In this document: positions 18,408 through 28,420 of the stretch, one piece after another
Position numbering within the stretch: position 1 is the stretch's first letter
How the letters are laid out: each line of letters opens with the position of its first letter
From: Amycolatopsis sp. DSM 110486
Lineage (GTDB): Bacteria; Actinomycetota; Actinomycetes; Mycobacteriales; Pseudonocardiaceae
Direction: 5' to 3'
DNA: 64,000 nt
NCBI RefSeq assembly: GCF_019468465.1
Contig: NZ_CP080519.1
Coordinates: 744,001 to 808,000 of the forward strand
The notes under the pieces: generated by a model
Databases searched by the model: none
Told to the model about the DNA's origin: nothing
What the model saw: only the letters and a program-made list of their open reading frames with translations
Translations under genes and position numbers: made by a program

Positions 18408-19808
18408 GTGACGACCACCGCAACACCCCGAAAGGCACCGGCGAACTTCGGTGCCAAACTCGTCACCCCGCTGGTGGCGAGCGCGGTGCTGAACCCCATC
18501 AACTCCACCCTCATCGCCGTCGCGCTGGTGCCGATCGGGCAGAGCTTCGGCGCCGGGCCCGGCAAGACGGCCTGGCTGATCTCCGCCCTCTACCTCGCCA
18601 CCGCCGTCGGCCAGCCCGTGGTCGGCCTGCTCGTGGACCGCTACGGCGCCCGCCGCGTGCTGCTCGGCGGCGCGTCCGTGGTGATCGTCGCCGGGATCGC
18701 CGGCATGATCCCGTTCTCCGTCGAGTGGCTCACCGGCGTGCGCGCGGTGCTCGGCATCGGCACCTGTGCCGGCTTCCCCGCCGCGATGGCCGTGCTGCGC
18801 AAGCGCGCCGACACGCTGGGCCAGGGCGTGCCCGCGCGCGTGCTGTCACTGCTCTCGCTCTCCTCGCAGACGATCATGGTCATCGGCCCGACGCTCGGCG
18901 GCGTGCTGATCACGCTCTTCGGCTGGCCGGCCATCTTCGCCGTGAACATCCCGCTCGCGGGCGCCTCGCTGCTGCTGGCGATCTTCTGGGTCCCCAAGGA
19001 CGCGCCGGTGCGCGACGAAGCCACGAAACCGAAGCCCATCGACGTGCTCGGCATCGCGTTGTTCTCGCTCTCCCTGCTGGTGCTGCTGTGCTACCTGATG
19101 GCGCCGGGCATCGGCGACCTGTGGCTGCTCGCGGCGGCCGTCGCCGTCGGCGCGGCGTTCGTGTGGGCGGAGCTGCACACGCGGGTGCCGTTCATCGACC
19201 TGCGGATGCTCGCGGCCAACACCCCGATCCTGCGCACCTACCTGCGTCAGGCGCTGAGCTTCATGGTGATCTACGCGATCATGTTCGGCTACGTGCAGTG
19301 GCTCGAGGAAGGCCGCGGCTTCAGCGACGCGATCGCGGGGGCGCTGCTGCTGCCGATGTCGGTCGTGGCCGTGTGCGCGGCGGCGTTCTCGGGCCGCGCG
19401 ACCGGGATCCGCAAACGACTGGTGGTGGTCGCCGTCGCGCTGCTGGCCGGTTCGGTCGCGCTGCTGTTCGTCGGCGACACGACGTGGCTGGGCGCGCTGC
19501 TCGGGCTGATCGCGGTGTTCGGCCTGGCCCAGGGCCTGACCAGCGTCGCGAACCAGACCACGCTCTACCGGGAGTCGCCCGCCGAGACCATGGGCACCGC
19601 GAGCGGGCTGTTCCGCACGGCCCAGTACCTCGGCGCGATCGTGGCCTCCACCGTGATCGCCCAGTGCTACGGCGTGCGCGCCGACTCGGCCGGACTGCAC
19701 CACCTCGGCGCCGTGCTCGTGGTGATCAGCGCGCTGCTTCTGGTCGTGACGGTCGCCGACCGCGGGCTGAAGCTGGCCGAACGCCGCGAACGGGCGCAGC
19801 GCGCCTGA
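18408..19808 (+). CDS. MFS drug-efflux-type transporter
   Basis: 466 residues with many hydrophobic helices. The loop 2-3 signature is GLLVDRYGARRVLLGG, and LNPINSTLIAVALVPIGQSF resembles helix 1 of the DHA2/EmrB-type drug:H+ antiporters. It should pump lipophilic compounds out with proton influx. The GTG at 18408 (TTTATPRKAPANFG) follows GGACGAAGGA and was chosen over an upstream ATG in the same frame, whose extension is not protein-like. Together with marR it forms a regulator-pump pair. The cargo is unknown; oxidised lipids from the nearby P450 are one possibility. Confidence 0.88.
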   Translation: MTTTATPRKAPANFGAKLVTPLVASAVLNPINSTLIAVALVPIGQSFGAGPGKTAWLISALYLATAVGQPVVGLLVDRYGARRVLLGGASVVIVAGIAGMIPFSVEWLTGVRAVLGIGTCAGFPAAMAVLRKRADTLGQGVPARVLSLLSLSSQTIMVIGPTLGGVLITLFGWPAIFAVNIPLAGASLLLAIFWVPKDAPVRDEATKPKPIDVLGIALFSLSLLVLLCYLMAPGIGDLWLLAAAVAVGAAFVWAELHTRVPFIDLRMLAANTPILRTYLRQALSFMVIYAIMFGYVQWLEEGRGFSDAIAGALLLPMSVVAVCAAAFSGRATGIRKRLVVVAVALLAGSVALLFVGDTTWLGALLGLIAVFGLAQGLTSVANQTTLYRESPAETMGTASGLFRTAQYLGAIVASTVIAQCYGVRADSAGLHHLGAVLVVISALLLVVTVADRGLKLAERRERAQRA

Positions 19809-19948
19809 CATCGCCGACGCAGATGATCGACGGCACGATCAGTGACCGTCGTCACTCCGAAGGTCGAACCTCTCAGCCGAACGGGTGGGTATCCAGGTCA
19901 AACAGCATCTTTCAAGTGTGAAAAACCAGACCCCGTGTCGGGGAATCC

Positions 19949-22281
<2,333 letters not shown>

Positions 22282-22285
<4 letters not shown>

Positions 22286-22305
22286 CCCTTCCGCGGTCCG
22301 GTCAC
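22282..22305. terminator. Hairpin between converging genes
   Basis: GTGACC and GGTCAC form a 6-bp stem that spans the stop codons of the oxidoreductase and the VanZ-like gene, which lie only 16 bases apart. It is short for a terminator. Confidence 0.35.
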
Positions 22306-22700
22306 GCGGGGGTTTTCCGGCGTGACCGGGCTGTGGCGGCGAGCAGCACGCCGAGTGCCGCGCCGAGGGTGTTCAGCAGCAGGTCGTCGACGTCGGCGCT
22401 GCGGCCCACGAAGTACTGCACGATCTCGATCGCTGCCGAGAATCCCGCCAGCGCCGCGATCACGGCGGCTTTCCGGCGCGTGACCACGGTCGCCAGGAAC
22501 CCCAGTGGCACGAACAACGCGATATTGCCGGCGTTGTTGATCAGCCCGAGGCGGCCGTTGGCGTTGCGGGCCTCGTCGACGATCCCCGCGAACGGGACCA
22601 GATTGAGGTTCTCGGGCGGGCTGAGGTGCCCAGGCCGGAGCGTGATGGCGAGCACCACCAGAACGGCGGCGGCGAGCAGCCAGCGGGCCCAGGATCGCAT
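22302..22700 (-). CDS. VanZ-like membrane protein
   Basis: 132 residues. Four hydrophobic segments surround the VanZ pattern: NLVPFAGIVDE, NNAGNIALFVPLGFL, SAAIEIVQYFVGRSADVDDLLLNTLGAALG. VanZ in enterococci gives low-level teicoplanin resistance; most homologues have unknown roles in the envelope. The ATG at 22700 begins just before the first helix (RSWARWLLAAAVLVVLAIT). It follows the LCP gene on the same strand after 66 bases, so the two may be co-transcribed as envelope genes. Confidence 0.85.
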   Translation of the reverse strand: MRSWARWLLAAAVLVVLAITLRPGHLSPPENLNLVPFAGIVDEARNANGRLGLINNAGNIALFVPLGFLATVVTRRKAAVIAALAGFSAAIEIVQYFVGRSADVDDLLLNTLGAALGVLLAATARSRRKTPA

Positions 22701-22766
22701 CGGTCCAGTCAACCAGCCCGTTCCGCGGCACCACCGCCCCGACACGCCGACCAGGTCCGGTGCCGG

Positions 22767-24197
22767 TCAGTCCACGCAGTTGTTCCCCGCGCCCGTGATC
22801 GGAGTGTCACCCGAGCCCCCCGCGCCGGCGCCGCCGCCGGTGGGGTTGCCGCCGGGGGACGCGCCCGGGCCGGAGTAGACCTGGCCGAGGGTGACCTCGA
22901 TGTGGCCGGCCGGGACGTCGGGCGACTCGGCGGTGGCGAGGCCCCCCAGGAGCTTCGCCACCGCCTGGCCCTGGGGGGCCAGCGCGGCGCCGTACCGGAC
23001 CAATGAGGTGCGGCGCGCGGTGGCGTTGCCGGTGGTGCCCGGAGTGAAACCGTTGCCCTTCACCACATCCGAGACGCGCTGTGCGAGGCCGCTCGTGCCG
23101 CCCGCGTTGGAGACGTCCACCACGAAGCCGGCCTGCTTCGCCGGAGAAGCAGGCGGTGCGCCGATCAGGCCCGCCGCGAACGCCTTGACCTGTGCGGGAT
23201 CCACCTGCACCGCCGTCGCCCGGGGATTCGTTTTGCTGTAGCGGTAGTCGGGGTTCACCACGGGGATCGTCGTGAACTGGATGCCACCGCCGGAAATGCC
23301 GCGCAGCTGCCCGATGAAGTCGAGCAGGTTCCAGGAATCGTCGAGGACCACGGACTTCTTCACCGCGTCGATGAGCGCGCCGAGCCTGCCCGGATTGGCG
23401 AGCGTGCCGGCCGAAAGCACCTGGTGCGCCAGCGAAGCGAGGAACACCTGCTGCCGGCGCATGCGGCCGAAGTCGGTGCCCTTGACGCCGTCGCGCTGGC
23501 GGACGAAGGCCAGCGCGTCCGCGCCCGAGATCTTCTGCGGCCCCGCCGGGAAGTTCGCACCCGAGTTGCGGTCTGACGTCGCATTGTTGAGGCAGACCTC
23601 GACGCCGCCGACGGCGTTGCTGATGTCGTAGAAGCTCAGCAGGTTGACCTCGGCGAAGTGGTCGATCTTCACGCCTGTGAGGTCCTCCACCGCTTGCCGC
23701 GTGGCGCGGCGCGCGGCGGTGAGCGACTCCTGCTCGATCTTGGTCTTGTCGGTCTCGCCCGCGGCGTGCAGTTTCGAGACCTCCAGGGCCTTTCCGTGTC
23801 CGTACGCGGCGTTGATCTTGCCCTTGTCGCCGCCGGGCAGTGTCACGTACGAGTCGCGCGGAATCGAGAAGGCCTTCACCGTCTGCGTGCCGTTGGGGAT
23901 GCGCAACACGATGAGGGTGTCGGTAAGGTCGTCGCCGTTGGCGCCCGCGCGCAGTTCACGCAGCACGTCGGGCGAGAGCGGGTTGCCCTGGTCGTCAGTG
24001 CGCGAGTCGCGGCCGACCAGCAGGATGTCGAGCGAGCCGTCGGCCGGCTGTTCACCGGGTGCCGGCTCGTCGCCGGCGTCGATCACGCTGCTGCGCTTGA
24101 CGTCGTCGAGTGAGCTCAACGTGGAGTAGCCGTAAGCCGTGCCGGTGAACACCACGAACGCCAGCACCGACACGACGATCTTTCCTGCGATCCGCAC
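22767..24197 (-). CDS. LytR-CpsA-Psr (LCP) family envelope transferase
   Basis: 476 residues. An N-terminal membrane anchor (residues about 5-25, IAGKIVVSVLAFVVFTG) is followed by an extracytoplasmic LCP domain with the polyprenyl-phosphate-binding blocks LLVGRDSRTDD, RIPNGTQ, SIPRDSYVTL and FVRQRDGVKGTDFGRMRRQQ. A LytR_C domain comes after (QAGFVVDVSNAGGTSGLAQR), and the tail is glycine- and serine-rich. LCP enzymes attach arabinogalactan or other glycopolymers to peptidoglycan from lipid-linked precursors. Actinomycetes carry several paralogues. VanZ lies downstream on the same strand. Confidence 0.92.
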   Translation of the reverse strand: MRIAGKIVVSVLAFVVFTGTAYGYSTLSSLDDVKRSSVIDAGDEPAPGEQPADGSLDILLVGRDSRTDDQGNPLSPDVLRELRAGANGDDLTDTLIVLRIPNGTQTVKAFSIPRDSYVTLPGGDKGKINAAYGHGKALEVSKLHAAGETDKTKIEQESLTAARRATRQAVEDLTGVKIDHFAEVNLLSFYDISNAVGGVEVCLNNATSDRNSGANFPAGPQKISGADALAFVRQRDGVKGTDFGRMRRQQVFLASLAHQVLSAGTLANPGRLGALIDAVKKSVVLDDSWNLLDFIGQLRGISGGGIQFTTIPVVNPDYRYSKTNPRATAVQVDPAQVKAFAAGLIGAPPASPAKQAGFVVDVSNAGGTSGLAQRVSDVVKGNGFTPGTTGNATARRTSLVRYGAALAPQGQAVAKLLGGLATAESPDVPAGHIEVTLGQVYSGPGASPGGNPTGGGAGAGGSGDTPITGAGNNCVD

Positions 24198-24243
24198 GCC
24201 CTACCGACGCCTCGCGCACCGGTTCTGCTGCACGCGTGACCCA

Positions 24244-24271
24244 GTTCACATTTCAGCGTTCACATTTCAGC
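24244..24271. repeat. Perfect tandem duplication, 2 x 14 bp
   Basis: The unit GTTCACATTTCAGC occurs twice without a gap. The second copy contains the last bases of the SDR gene, including its stop codon. Confidence 0.9.
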
Positions 24272-25010
24272 GCAGGTACGACGCGCCGTTCAGGTCGAGG
24301 ATCGCGCCCGAGGCCCAAGTCGCCTCGGCCGAGGCCAGGTAGACGACCGCGTTGGCGATCTCCTCCGGCTCCGCCACCCGGCCGAACGGGCTCTGCTCCC
24401 GCACGGCGTCGGTGATCCGGTGCGCGACGCGTTCGGTCGCGGTGAACCCGGGCGCCACCGACGTGACCGAGATCCCGTGCGGCGCCAGCTCGATCGCGAG
24501 CGACTGGCCGAGCGCGTGCAGCGCGGCCTTGCTCGCGCCGTACGCGGGGTGCTCGGGTTCACCGCGGAACGCGCCGCGCGAGCCGACGTTCACGATCCGT
24601 CCCGGCGCTTTCCGCGCGATGAGGTGGCGCGCGACGTGGAACGAGATGTTGGCGGCACCCATCAGGTTGACATCCAGCGTGCGGCGCCAGACTTCCTGCC
24701 AGTGCGCGTAGCCGACGGTCGCGACGGGCGTCGACGTCTCGGGTGTGGTGCCGACGGCCGCGTTGTTCACGAGCACGTCGACGCCGCCGAGCTGCTCCTC
24801 GGCCGTGTCCGCGATCCGTTGCGCCGCTTCGGGATCGCCGAGGTCGCCGCCGATCAGCACGTGGCCGCCGCCCGGGAGCGCGGCCAGTGTCTCCTCGGCG
24901 GCCGCGGCGTTCGATCCATAGTGGACGGCCACCCGGTCACCCCGGGCGGCGAAGGCGTGGGCGATCGCGCGGCCGATGCCGCGGGAGCCGCCGGTGACGA
25001 GGACGTTCAC
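24267..25010 (-). CDS. Short-chain dehydrogenase/reductase
   Basis: 247 residues, classical SDR. The cofactor motif is [13 protein letters not shown] (TGxxxGIG), followed by the NNAAVG motif, a serine in VGSRGAF and the catalytic pair in [13 protein letters not shown] (YxxxK). The basic residue pattern after strand 2 suggests NADPH. The GTG start overlaps the stop of the VOC gene (GTGA, 25007-25010), so the two are coupled. FabG-like reductases of this size act on many ketones and alcohols; the substrate is unknown. The GntR regulator at 25493 is divergent. Confidence 0.9.
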   Translation of the reverse strand: MNVLVTGGSRGIGRAIAHAFAARGDRVAVHYGSNAAAAEETLAALPGGGHVLIGGDLGDPEAAQRIADTAEEQLGGVDVLVNNAAVGTTPETSTPVATVGYAHWQEVWRRTLDVNLMGAANISFHVARHLIARKAPGRIVNVGSRGAFRGEPEHPAYGASKAALHALGQSLAIELAPHGISVTSVAPGFTATERVAHRITDAVREQSPFGRVAEPEEIANAVVYLASAEATWASGAILDLNGASYLR

Positions 25011-25423
25011 TTCGCGAACAGCTGCGCTTCGTCGCGGAACGCCTTGAACTCCAGGGCGTTGCCGGCCGGGTCGTGCAGGAACATCGTCCACTGCTCCCCC
25101 GGCTCGCCCGCGAAGCGCTGGTACGGCTCGATCACGAACTCCGTGCCGGCGCCGCGCAGGCGACCGGCGAGCTCGTGGAAGGAGTCGACGTCGAGGACCA
25201 GGCCGAAGTGGGGCACGGGCACGTCGTGGCCGTCCACGGGGTTGCGACCGGCCTCGGCTTTCGCGCCGGGCACCACGTGCGTGACCACCTGGTGGCCGCG
25301 GAAGTCCCAGTCCACCCACGCGTCCGCCGACCGGCCCTCCGCCAGCCCCAGCACCCCGCCGTAGAACGCGCGGGCACGGGCGAGGTCGTCGACCGGGATG
25401 GCGAGGTGGAACGCGGGGCGCAT
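25007..25423 (-). CDS. VOC-family (glyoxalase/dioxygenase superfamily) protein
   Basis: 138 residues. The betaalphabetabetabeta fold is suggested by [20 protein letters not shown] at the start and [15 protein letters not shown] at the end; His6, the histidine of [10 protein letters not shown] and the glutamate of NALEFK are the likely metal ligands. Members include glyoxalases, extradiol dioxygenases and resistance proteins, so the reaction is open. It is first in a coupled pair with the SDR and starts 69 bases from a divergent GntR regulator, which probably controls both. Confidence 0.88.
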   Translation of the reverse strand: MRPAFHLAIPVDDLARARAFYGGVLGLAEGRSADAWVDWDFRGHQVVTHVVPGAKAEAGRNPVDGHDVPVPHFGLVLDVDSFHELAGRLRGAGTEFVIEPYQRFAGEPGEQWTMFLHDPAGNALEFKAFRDEAQLFAK

Positions 25424-25478
25424 GGGCTCTCCTTCGGCTCACGGTGGCTCCCTCACCTTGAAGTGCCCATGTCCGAAT

Positions 25479-25490
25479 GTCAACATTGAC
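25479..25490. promoter_or_regulatory. Candidate GntR operator
   Basis: GTCAA-CA-TTGAC is a perfect palindrome that ends two bases before the GntR start codon, in the gap shared with the divergent VOC-SDR pair. FadR-subfamily sites have this type of symmetry. Confidence 0.55.
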
Positions 25491-25492
25491 CG

Positions 25493-26161
25493 ATGGACGC
25501 CACACCGTTGCGGAAAGCGGCGCGCCGCGGCCTCGCCGAGGAAGCCGCCGACCGCGTGCGCGACGCGATCTTCGCCGGCCACTTCCCACCCGGCGCGCCC
25601 CTGCGTGAGGTCGAGCTCGCCGCGTCGCTGGAGGTCAGCCGCGGCTCGGTGCGCGAGGGCCTCGCCCTGCTCACCCGCGAAGGCCTCGTCCGCGGCGGCT
25701 GGCACCGCCCGACCACGGTCGTCGAGGTAACCGCGGTGGACGTCGAAGAGGTGTATTCCGTGCGCGCGGCCCTCGACCGCCTGGCCGCGGTCACGGCTCG
25801 GGCGCGGTCCTCTGTGGACGCTCTGGCCGCGCTGGACGACCTCGTCGCGGCGCTGTCTTCCGCGGTCGCCTCCGGCGCGGACGGCCCCCAGTTGCTGGCG
25901 CTGGACATCGCTTTCCACGACCGCGTCTACGCCGCCGCGGGCAACCGTCGCCTGACGGAGGCGTGGGAGGCGGTGCGTTCGCAGGTGTTCTTGTTCCAGC
26001 TGCAGCGGGTGTCCCTGGGCAGCTCGCAGTACCGCTCCCACGTCGTCGCCGAACACCGCGAACTGGCGGCCCTCATCCGCGACGGCGACGCGGCCGAACT
26101 GGACCGCGTCGCCACCGACCACGTGGACTCCGCGCGGCGCCGGCTGCTGGCGGAGCTCTAA
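25493..26161 (+). CDS. GntR-family regulator, FadR/FCD type
   Basis: 222 residues. The N-terminal winged helix (RVRDAIFAGHFPPGAPLREV, then SRGSVREGLALLTREGLV) is typical GntR. The C-terminal all-helical FCD ligand-binding domain carries the metal-site residues: Asp in LDIAFHDRVY with its His, His in SHVVAEHRELAAL, and His in ATDHVDSARRR. It likely senses a carboxylic acid metabolite and represses the divergent VOC-SDR genes. Its stop codon overlaps that of the converging MFS gene by four bases. Confidence 0.9.
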   Translation: MDATPLRKAARRGLAEEAADRVRDAIFAGHFPPGAPLREVELAASLEVSRGSVREGLALLTREGLVRGGWHRPTTVVEVTAVDVEEVYSVRAALDRLAAVTARARSSVDALAALDDLVAALSSAVASGADGPQLLALDIAFHDRVYAAAGNRRLTEAWEAVRSQVFLFQLQRVSLGSSQYRSHVVAEHRELAALIRDGDAAELDRVATDHVDSARRRLLAEL

Positions 26162-27423
26162 CCGTCTACTGTAGACGCCAACGCGGCTTTCACCTTGGCG
26201 TTGCTGGTCATGCTCATCGTCACCACGGTCATCGTCAGCAGGACCGCCGCGGCGGCGAAGTACGGGGTGCGCAGGCCCGCCGCCGAGGCGAGCCAGCCGC
26301 CCAGCAGCGCGCCGAGGGGGCCGGCCGACGTCGCGACCAGGCGGGAGGCCGCGGCGACCCGGCCCATGAGCCGGCCCGGGACGATCACCTGGCGCAGCGA
26401 CCAGCCGAGCACCATGGTGGTCGCCATGCCGCAGCCGCAGAGGGCGAACATGGCGCCGGCGAGCCACGGGCTGTCCGCGAGCCCGAAGACGAGGATCGAC
26501 CCGCCCTCCACGACGGCCGTCAGAGTGAGCGCCGTGCCCGTGCCCAGCAGCTTCTCGAGCGGTCCCGCGACGACCATCGCACCCAGCACCCCGCCGACGG
26601 CGTCGGCGGCGAGCAGGAAGCCGTAGCCGAGGGCGGACAGGCCCAGGGTGTCCTGCGCGAACAACACCAGCACCGCACCCACCGCGCCGAACGCCAGGTT
26701 GCCGACCGCCGGCCGCAACGCCAGGCCGAGCAGCAGCCGGTCCCGGACGACGTACCGGAACCCCTCCTGCGCCTCCGCCCACACACTGCGGCCCTCGACG
26801 CGCTCGGGCACCGGCGTCGACGGCAACGTCCGGATCAGCAGCGCACTCGCTACGAACGACACGGCGTCGACCACGAACGGCACCGTCCGCGCGAGCGAGA
26901 ACAGGAAGCTGCCCACCGGCGGCCCCGCGAACTGCCCGGCCGCCGTCGACGCGCCGCGCAGGCGTCCATTGGCGCGGCGCAGCAACGTCTGGTCGCGCCC
27001 GAGCAGATCCGGCAGGTAGGCCTGCGAGGCCACGTCGAAGAACAGCTGCCCCGCGCCGAGCAGGAACGCCAGTATCAGCAACGCCGGGATCCCCAGCGCC
27101 CCGACCGCCCCCGCCACGACCGCGAGCACCAGCAACCCCGCCTGCCACAGATCGGCGAGCCACATCGTGCGCCGCCGGTCCCACCGGTCCACCAGCGCGC
27201 CCGCCACCAGCCCCACCACCAGGTGCGGCAGCAGCATCGCCACCGACACCAGGCTGATCACGACGGGATCTTTGCTCAGCGCCACGGCGAACAACGGCAA
27301 CGCCGCCGCGTACGCCCCATCCCCCAACCCGGATACCGTCGCCGCCGTCCACAGCCGCGCGAAGGCGGGCGGCATCTTGGGCGCCGCACCCGAACGGCGA
27401 AAGACACTCATCACCGCAGTCAT
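26158..27423 (-). CDS. MFS transporter (drug-efflux type)
   Basis: 421 residues, about 12 membrane helices. The loop 2-3 signature is ALVDRWDRRRTMWLADLW, and the family resembles the actinobacterial MFS_3/enterobactin-exporter-like and macrolide-efflux-like carriers. It should export a small molecule by proton antiport. The ATG overlaps the stop of the ArsR-type regulator upstream (ATGA, 27420-27423), so regulator and pump form a single coupled operon. The cargo is unknown. Confidence 0.85.
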   Translation of the reverse strand: MTAVMSVFRRSGAAPKMPPAFARLWTAATVSGLGDGAYAAALPLFAVALSKDPVVISLVSVAMLLPHLVVGLVAGALVDRWDRRRTMWLADLWQAGLLVLAVVAGAVGALGIPALLILAFLLGAGQLFFDVASQAYLPDLLGRDQTLLRRANGRLRGASTAAGQFAGPPVGSFLFSLARTVPFVVDAVSFVASALLIRTLPSTPVPERVEGRSVWAEAQEGFRYVVRDRLLLGLALRPAVGNLAFGAVGAVLVLFAQDTLGLSALGYGFLLAADAVGGVLGAMVVAGPLEKLLGTGTALTLTAVVEGGSILVFGLADSPWLAGAMFALCGCGMATTMVLGWSLRQVIVPGRLMGRVAAASRLVATSAGPLGALLGGWLASAAGLRTPYFAAAAVLLTMTVVTMSMTSNAKVKAALASTVDG

Positions 27424-27953
27424 CGCGCCGCCCCCTCACCAGGCCGGAAGAACGCCACCGCGATTGTCGCCGCGGGCTCGGCGGGTTCGCGTGCCGCGTG
27501 CATCTCGTCGAGGAGCTCGCCCAGCCGCTGCTCGAACTCTGCGAACCGGGCCTCGCTCAGCCGCAGGTGCTTCAGCCGCACCAGCCGCGGCGACCCGTCA
27601 GGCGCGGTCGCCAGGTCGTCGATCGCGTGCTGCATCAGCACGTCTCGCTGCCCCGGCGCGGGATCCGGCAGCTCGATCGTCCGCGCGACCATCCCGTAGT
27701 ACCGCTCCACCACGCCGCGCACCTTGCGAGTGCGGACCACGTGGATGAGCCCGGCGCGCTCCAGCACGCGCACGTGGTAGCTCGAGCTCCCTTTCGCCAG
27801 ATCCAAGCGCGCGGCGATCTGCGTGATCGTCGCGGGGCCGTCGCGCAGCACCGCGAGCACGCGGTGGCGCACCAGGTTGTTCACAGCGCGCAGTTGTTCG
27901 GTAGTCCGCACCTCGACGCTGTCGGAGGGCGGAACGTAGTCGTCCCCAGTCAC
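27420..27953 (-). CDS. ArsR-type winged-helix regulator
   Basis: 177 residues. The helix-turn-helix is RHRVLAVLRDGPATITQIAA plus LAKGSSSYHVRVLERAGLIH, the HTH_20/ArsR pattern; the second half is a helical domain without obvious metal-binding cysteines. The GTG at 27953 (TGDDYVPPSDSVEVR) is preferred; a TTG three codons upstream is possible. No Shine-Dalgarno is seen, so the mRNA may be leaderless. A perfect operator lies directly upstream, which indicates autoregulation of the regulator-pump operon. Confidence 0.82.
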   Translation of the reverse strand: MTGDDYVPPSDSVEVRTTEQLRAVNNLVRHRVLAVLRDGPATITQIAARLDLAKGSSSYHVRVLERAGLIHVVRTRKVRGVVERYYGMVARTIELPDPAPGQRDVLMQHAIDDLATAPDGSPRLVRLKHLRLSEARFAEFEQRLGELLDEMHAAREPAEPAATIAVAFFRPGEGAAR

Positions 27954-27960
27954 GAGAGCC

Positions 27961-27984
27961 AATGGTCAACGACTCTTGACCATT
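27961..27984. promoter_or_regulatory. Operator of the ArsR-MFS operon
   Basis: Two perfect 9-bp arms, AATGGTCAA and TTGACCATT, flank a 6-base spacer. The site begins eight bases upstream of the preferred GTG start of the regulator, where it would cover the promoter or transcription start. Length and symmetry suit a dimeric winged-helix repressor. Confidence 0.75.
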
Positions 27985-28282
27985 TGTCCAGCGCCTTTCC
28001 GGACGAAGCCGTTACGATGATCGCGGCCACCGAGGGACACCATGGACATGCCCGCGTCACGGCGCCAACTTCAGCGTGGCAGGGCAACCACGGCACAACC
28101 TGCGGTCGTCGCACGGGCCTCAGTATGTGCGGACGGTTCCCGGGCGATCCTGAGTAGACGTTGCTCATCACGGCTGTCCGTCGAGCAGCCGCCGGCGGAA
28201 CGAAAAGAGCGCGACCGCCGGCACGTCGTGCACCGGTGGTCGCGCTCCTCGGCAGACCCGGGTAATCCCGATCAGCGGGCCA
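27985..28282. other. Intergenic region with one strong hairpin
   Basis: I see no convincing gene in these 298 bases. A stem with perfect 10-bp arms (GAGCGCGACC and GGTCGCGCTC, 28207-28247), extended inward by GCCGG/CCGG pairing, lies 36 bases downstream of the small MFS-partner gene on the minus strand. It is probably the terminator of that operon. Confidence 0.6.
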
Positions 28283-28420
28283 TCAGCTGCTGAACAGATC
28301 GATGACCTTCAGGATCAGCTCGTAAACGCCGTACACGAACGGCACCAGCACCCACAGCCAGGCGACCACGAGCAGCAAGGTGCGCCCGCCCGAGCGGCCT
28401 TCCACGTCCGGTGTGCTCAT
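28283..28420 (-). CDS. MFS transporter small subunit, 45 residues
   Basis: A 45-residue protein: a short polar start (MSTPDVEGRSGGR), one long hydrophobic helix (TLLLVVAWLWVLVPFVYGVY) and ELILKVIDLFSS at the end. It matches the short membrane peptides encoded directly after oxalate/formate-type MFS carriers. The ATG overlaps the stop of that carrier by one base (TGATG), so translation is coupled. It probably packs against the carrier; the exact role is unknown. Confidence 0.8.
   Translation of the reverse strand: MSTPDVEGRSGGRTLLLVVAWLWVLVPFVYGVYELILKVIDLFSS

Noticed and set aside
28125..28157. ATG reading MCGRFPGDPE, like the start of a YedK/HMCES protein
   Set aside because: The frame stops after ten codons and no further similarity follows. 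Treated as chance.
28042..28293. Open frame of 83 codons on the plus strand
   Set aside because: Composition is noise-like, with no ribosome-binding site; it overlaps the likely terminator and the small MFS-partner gene.
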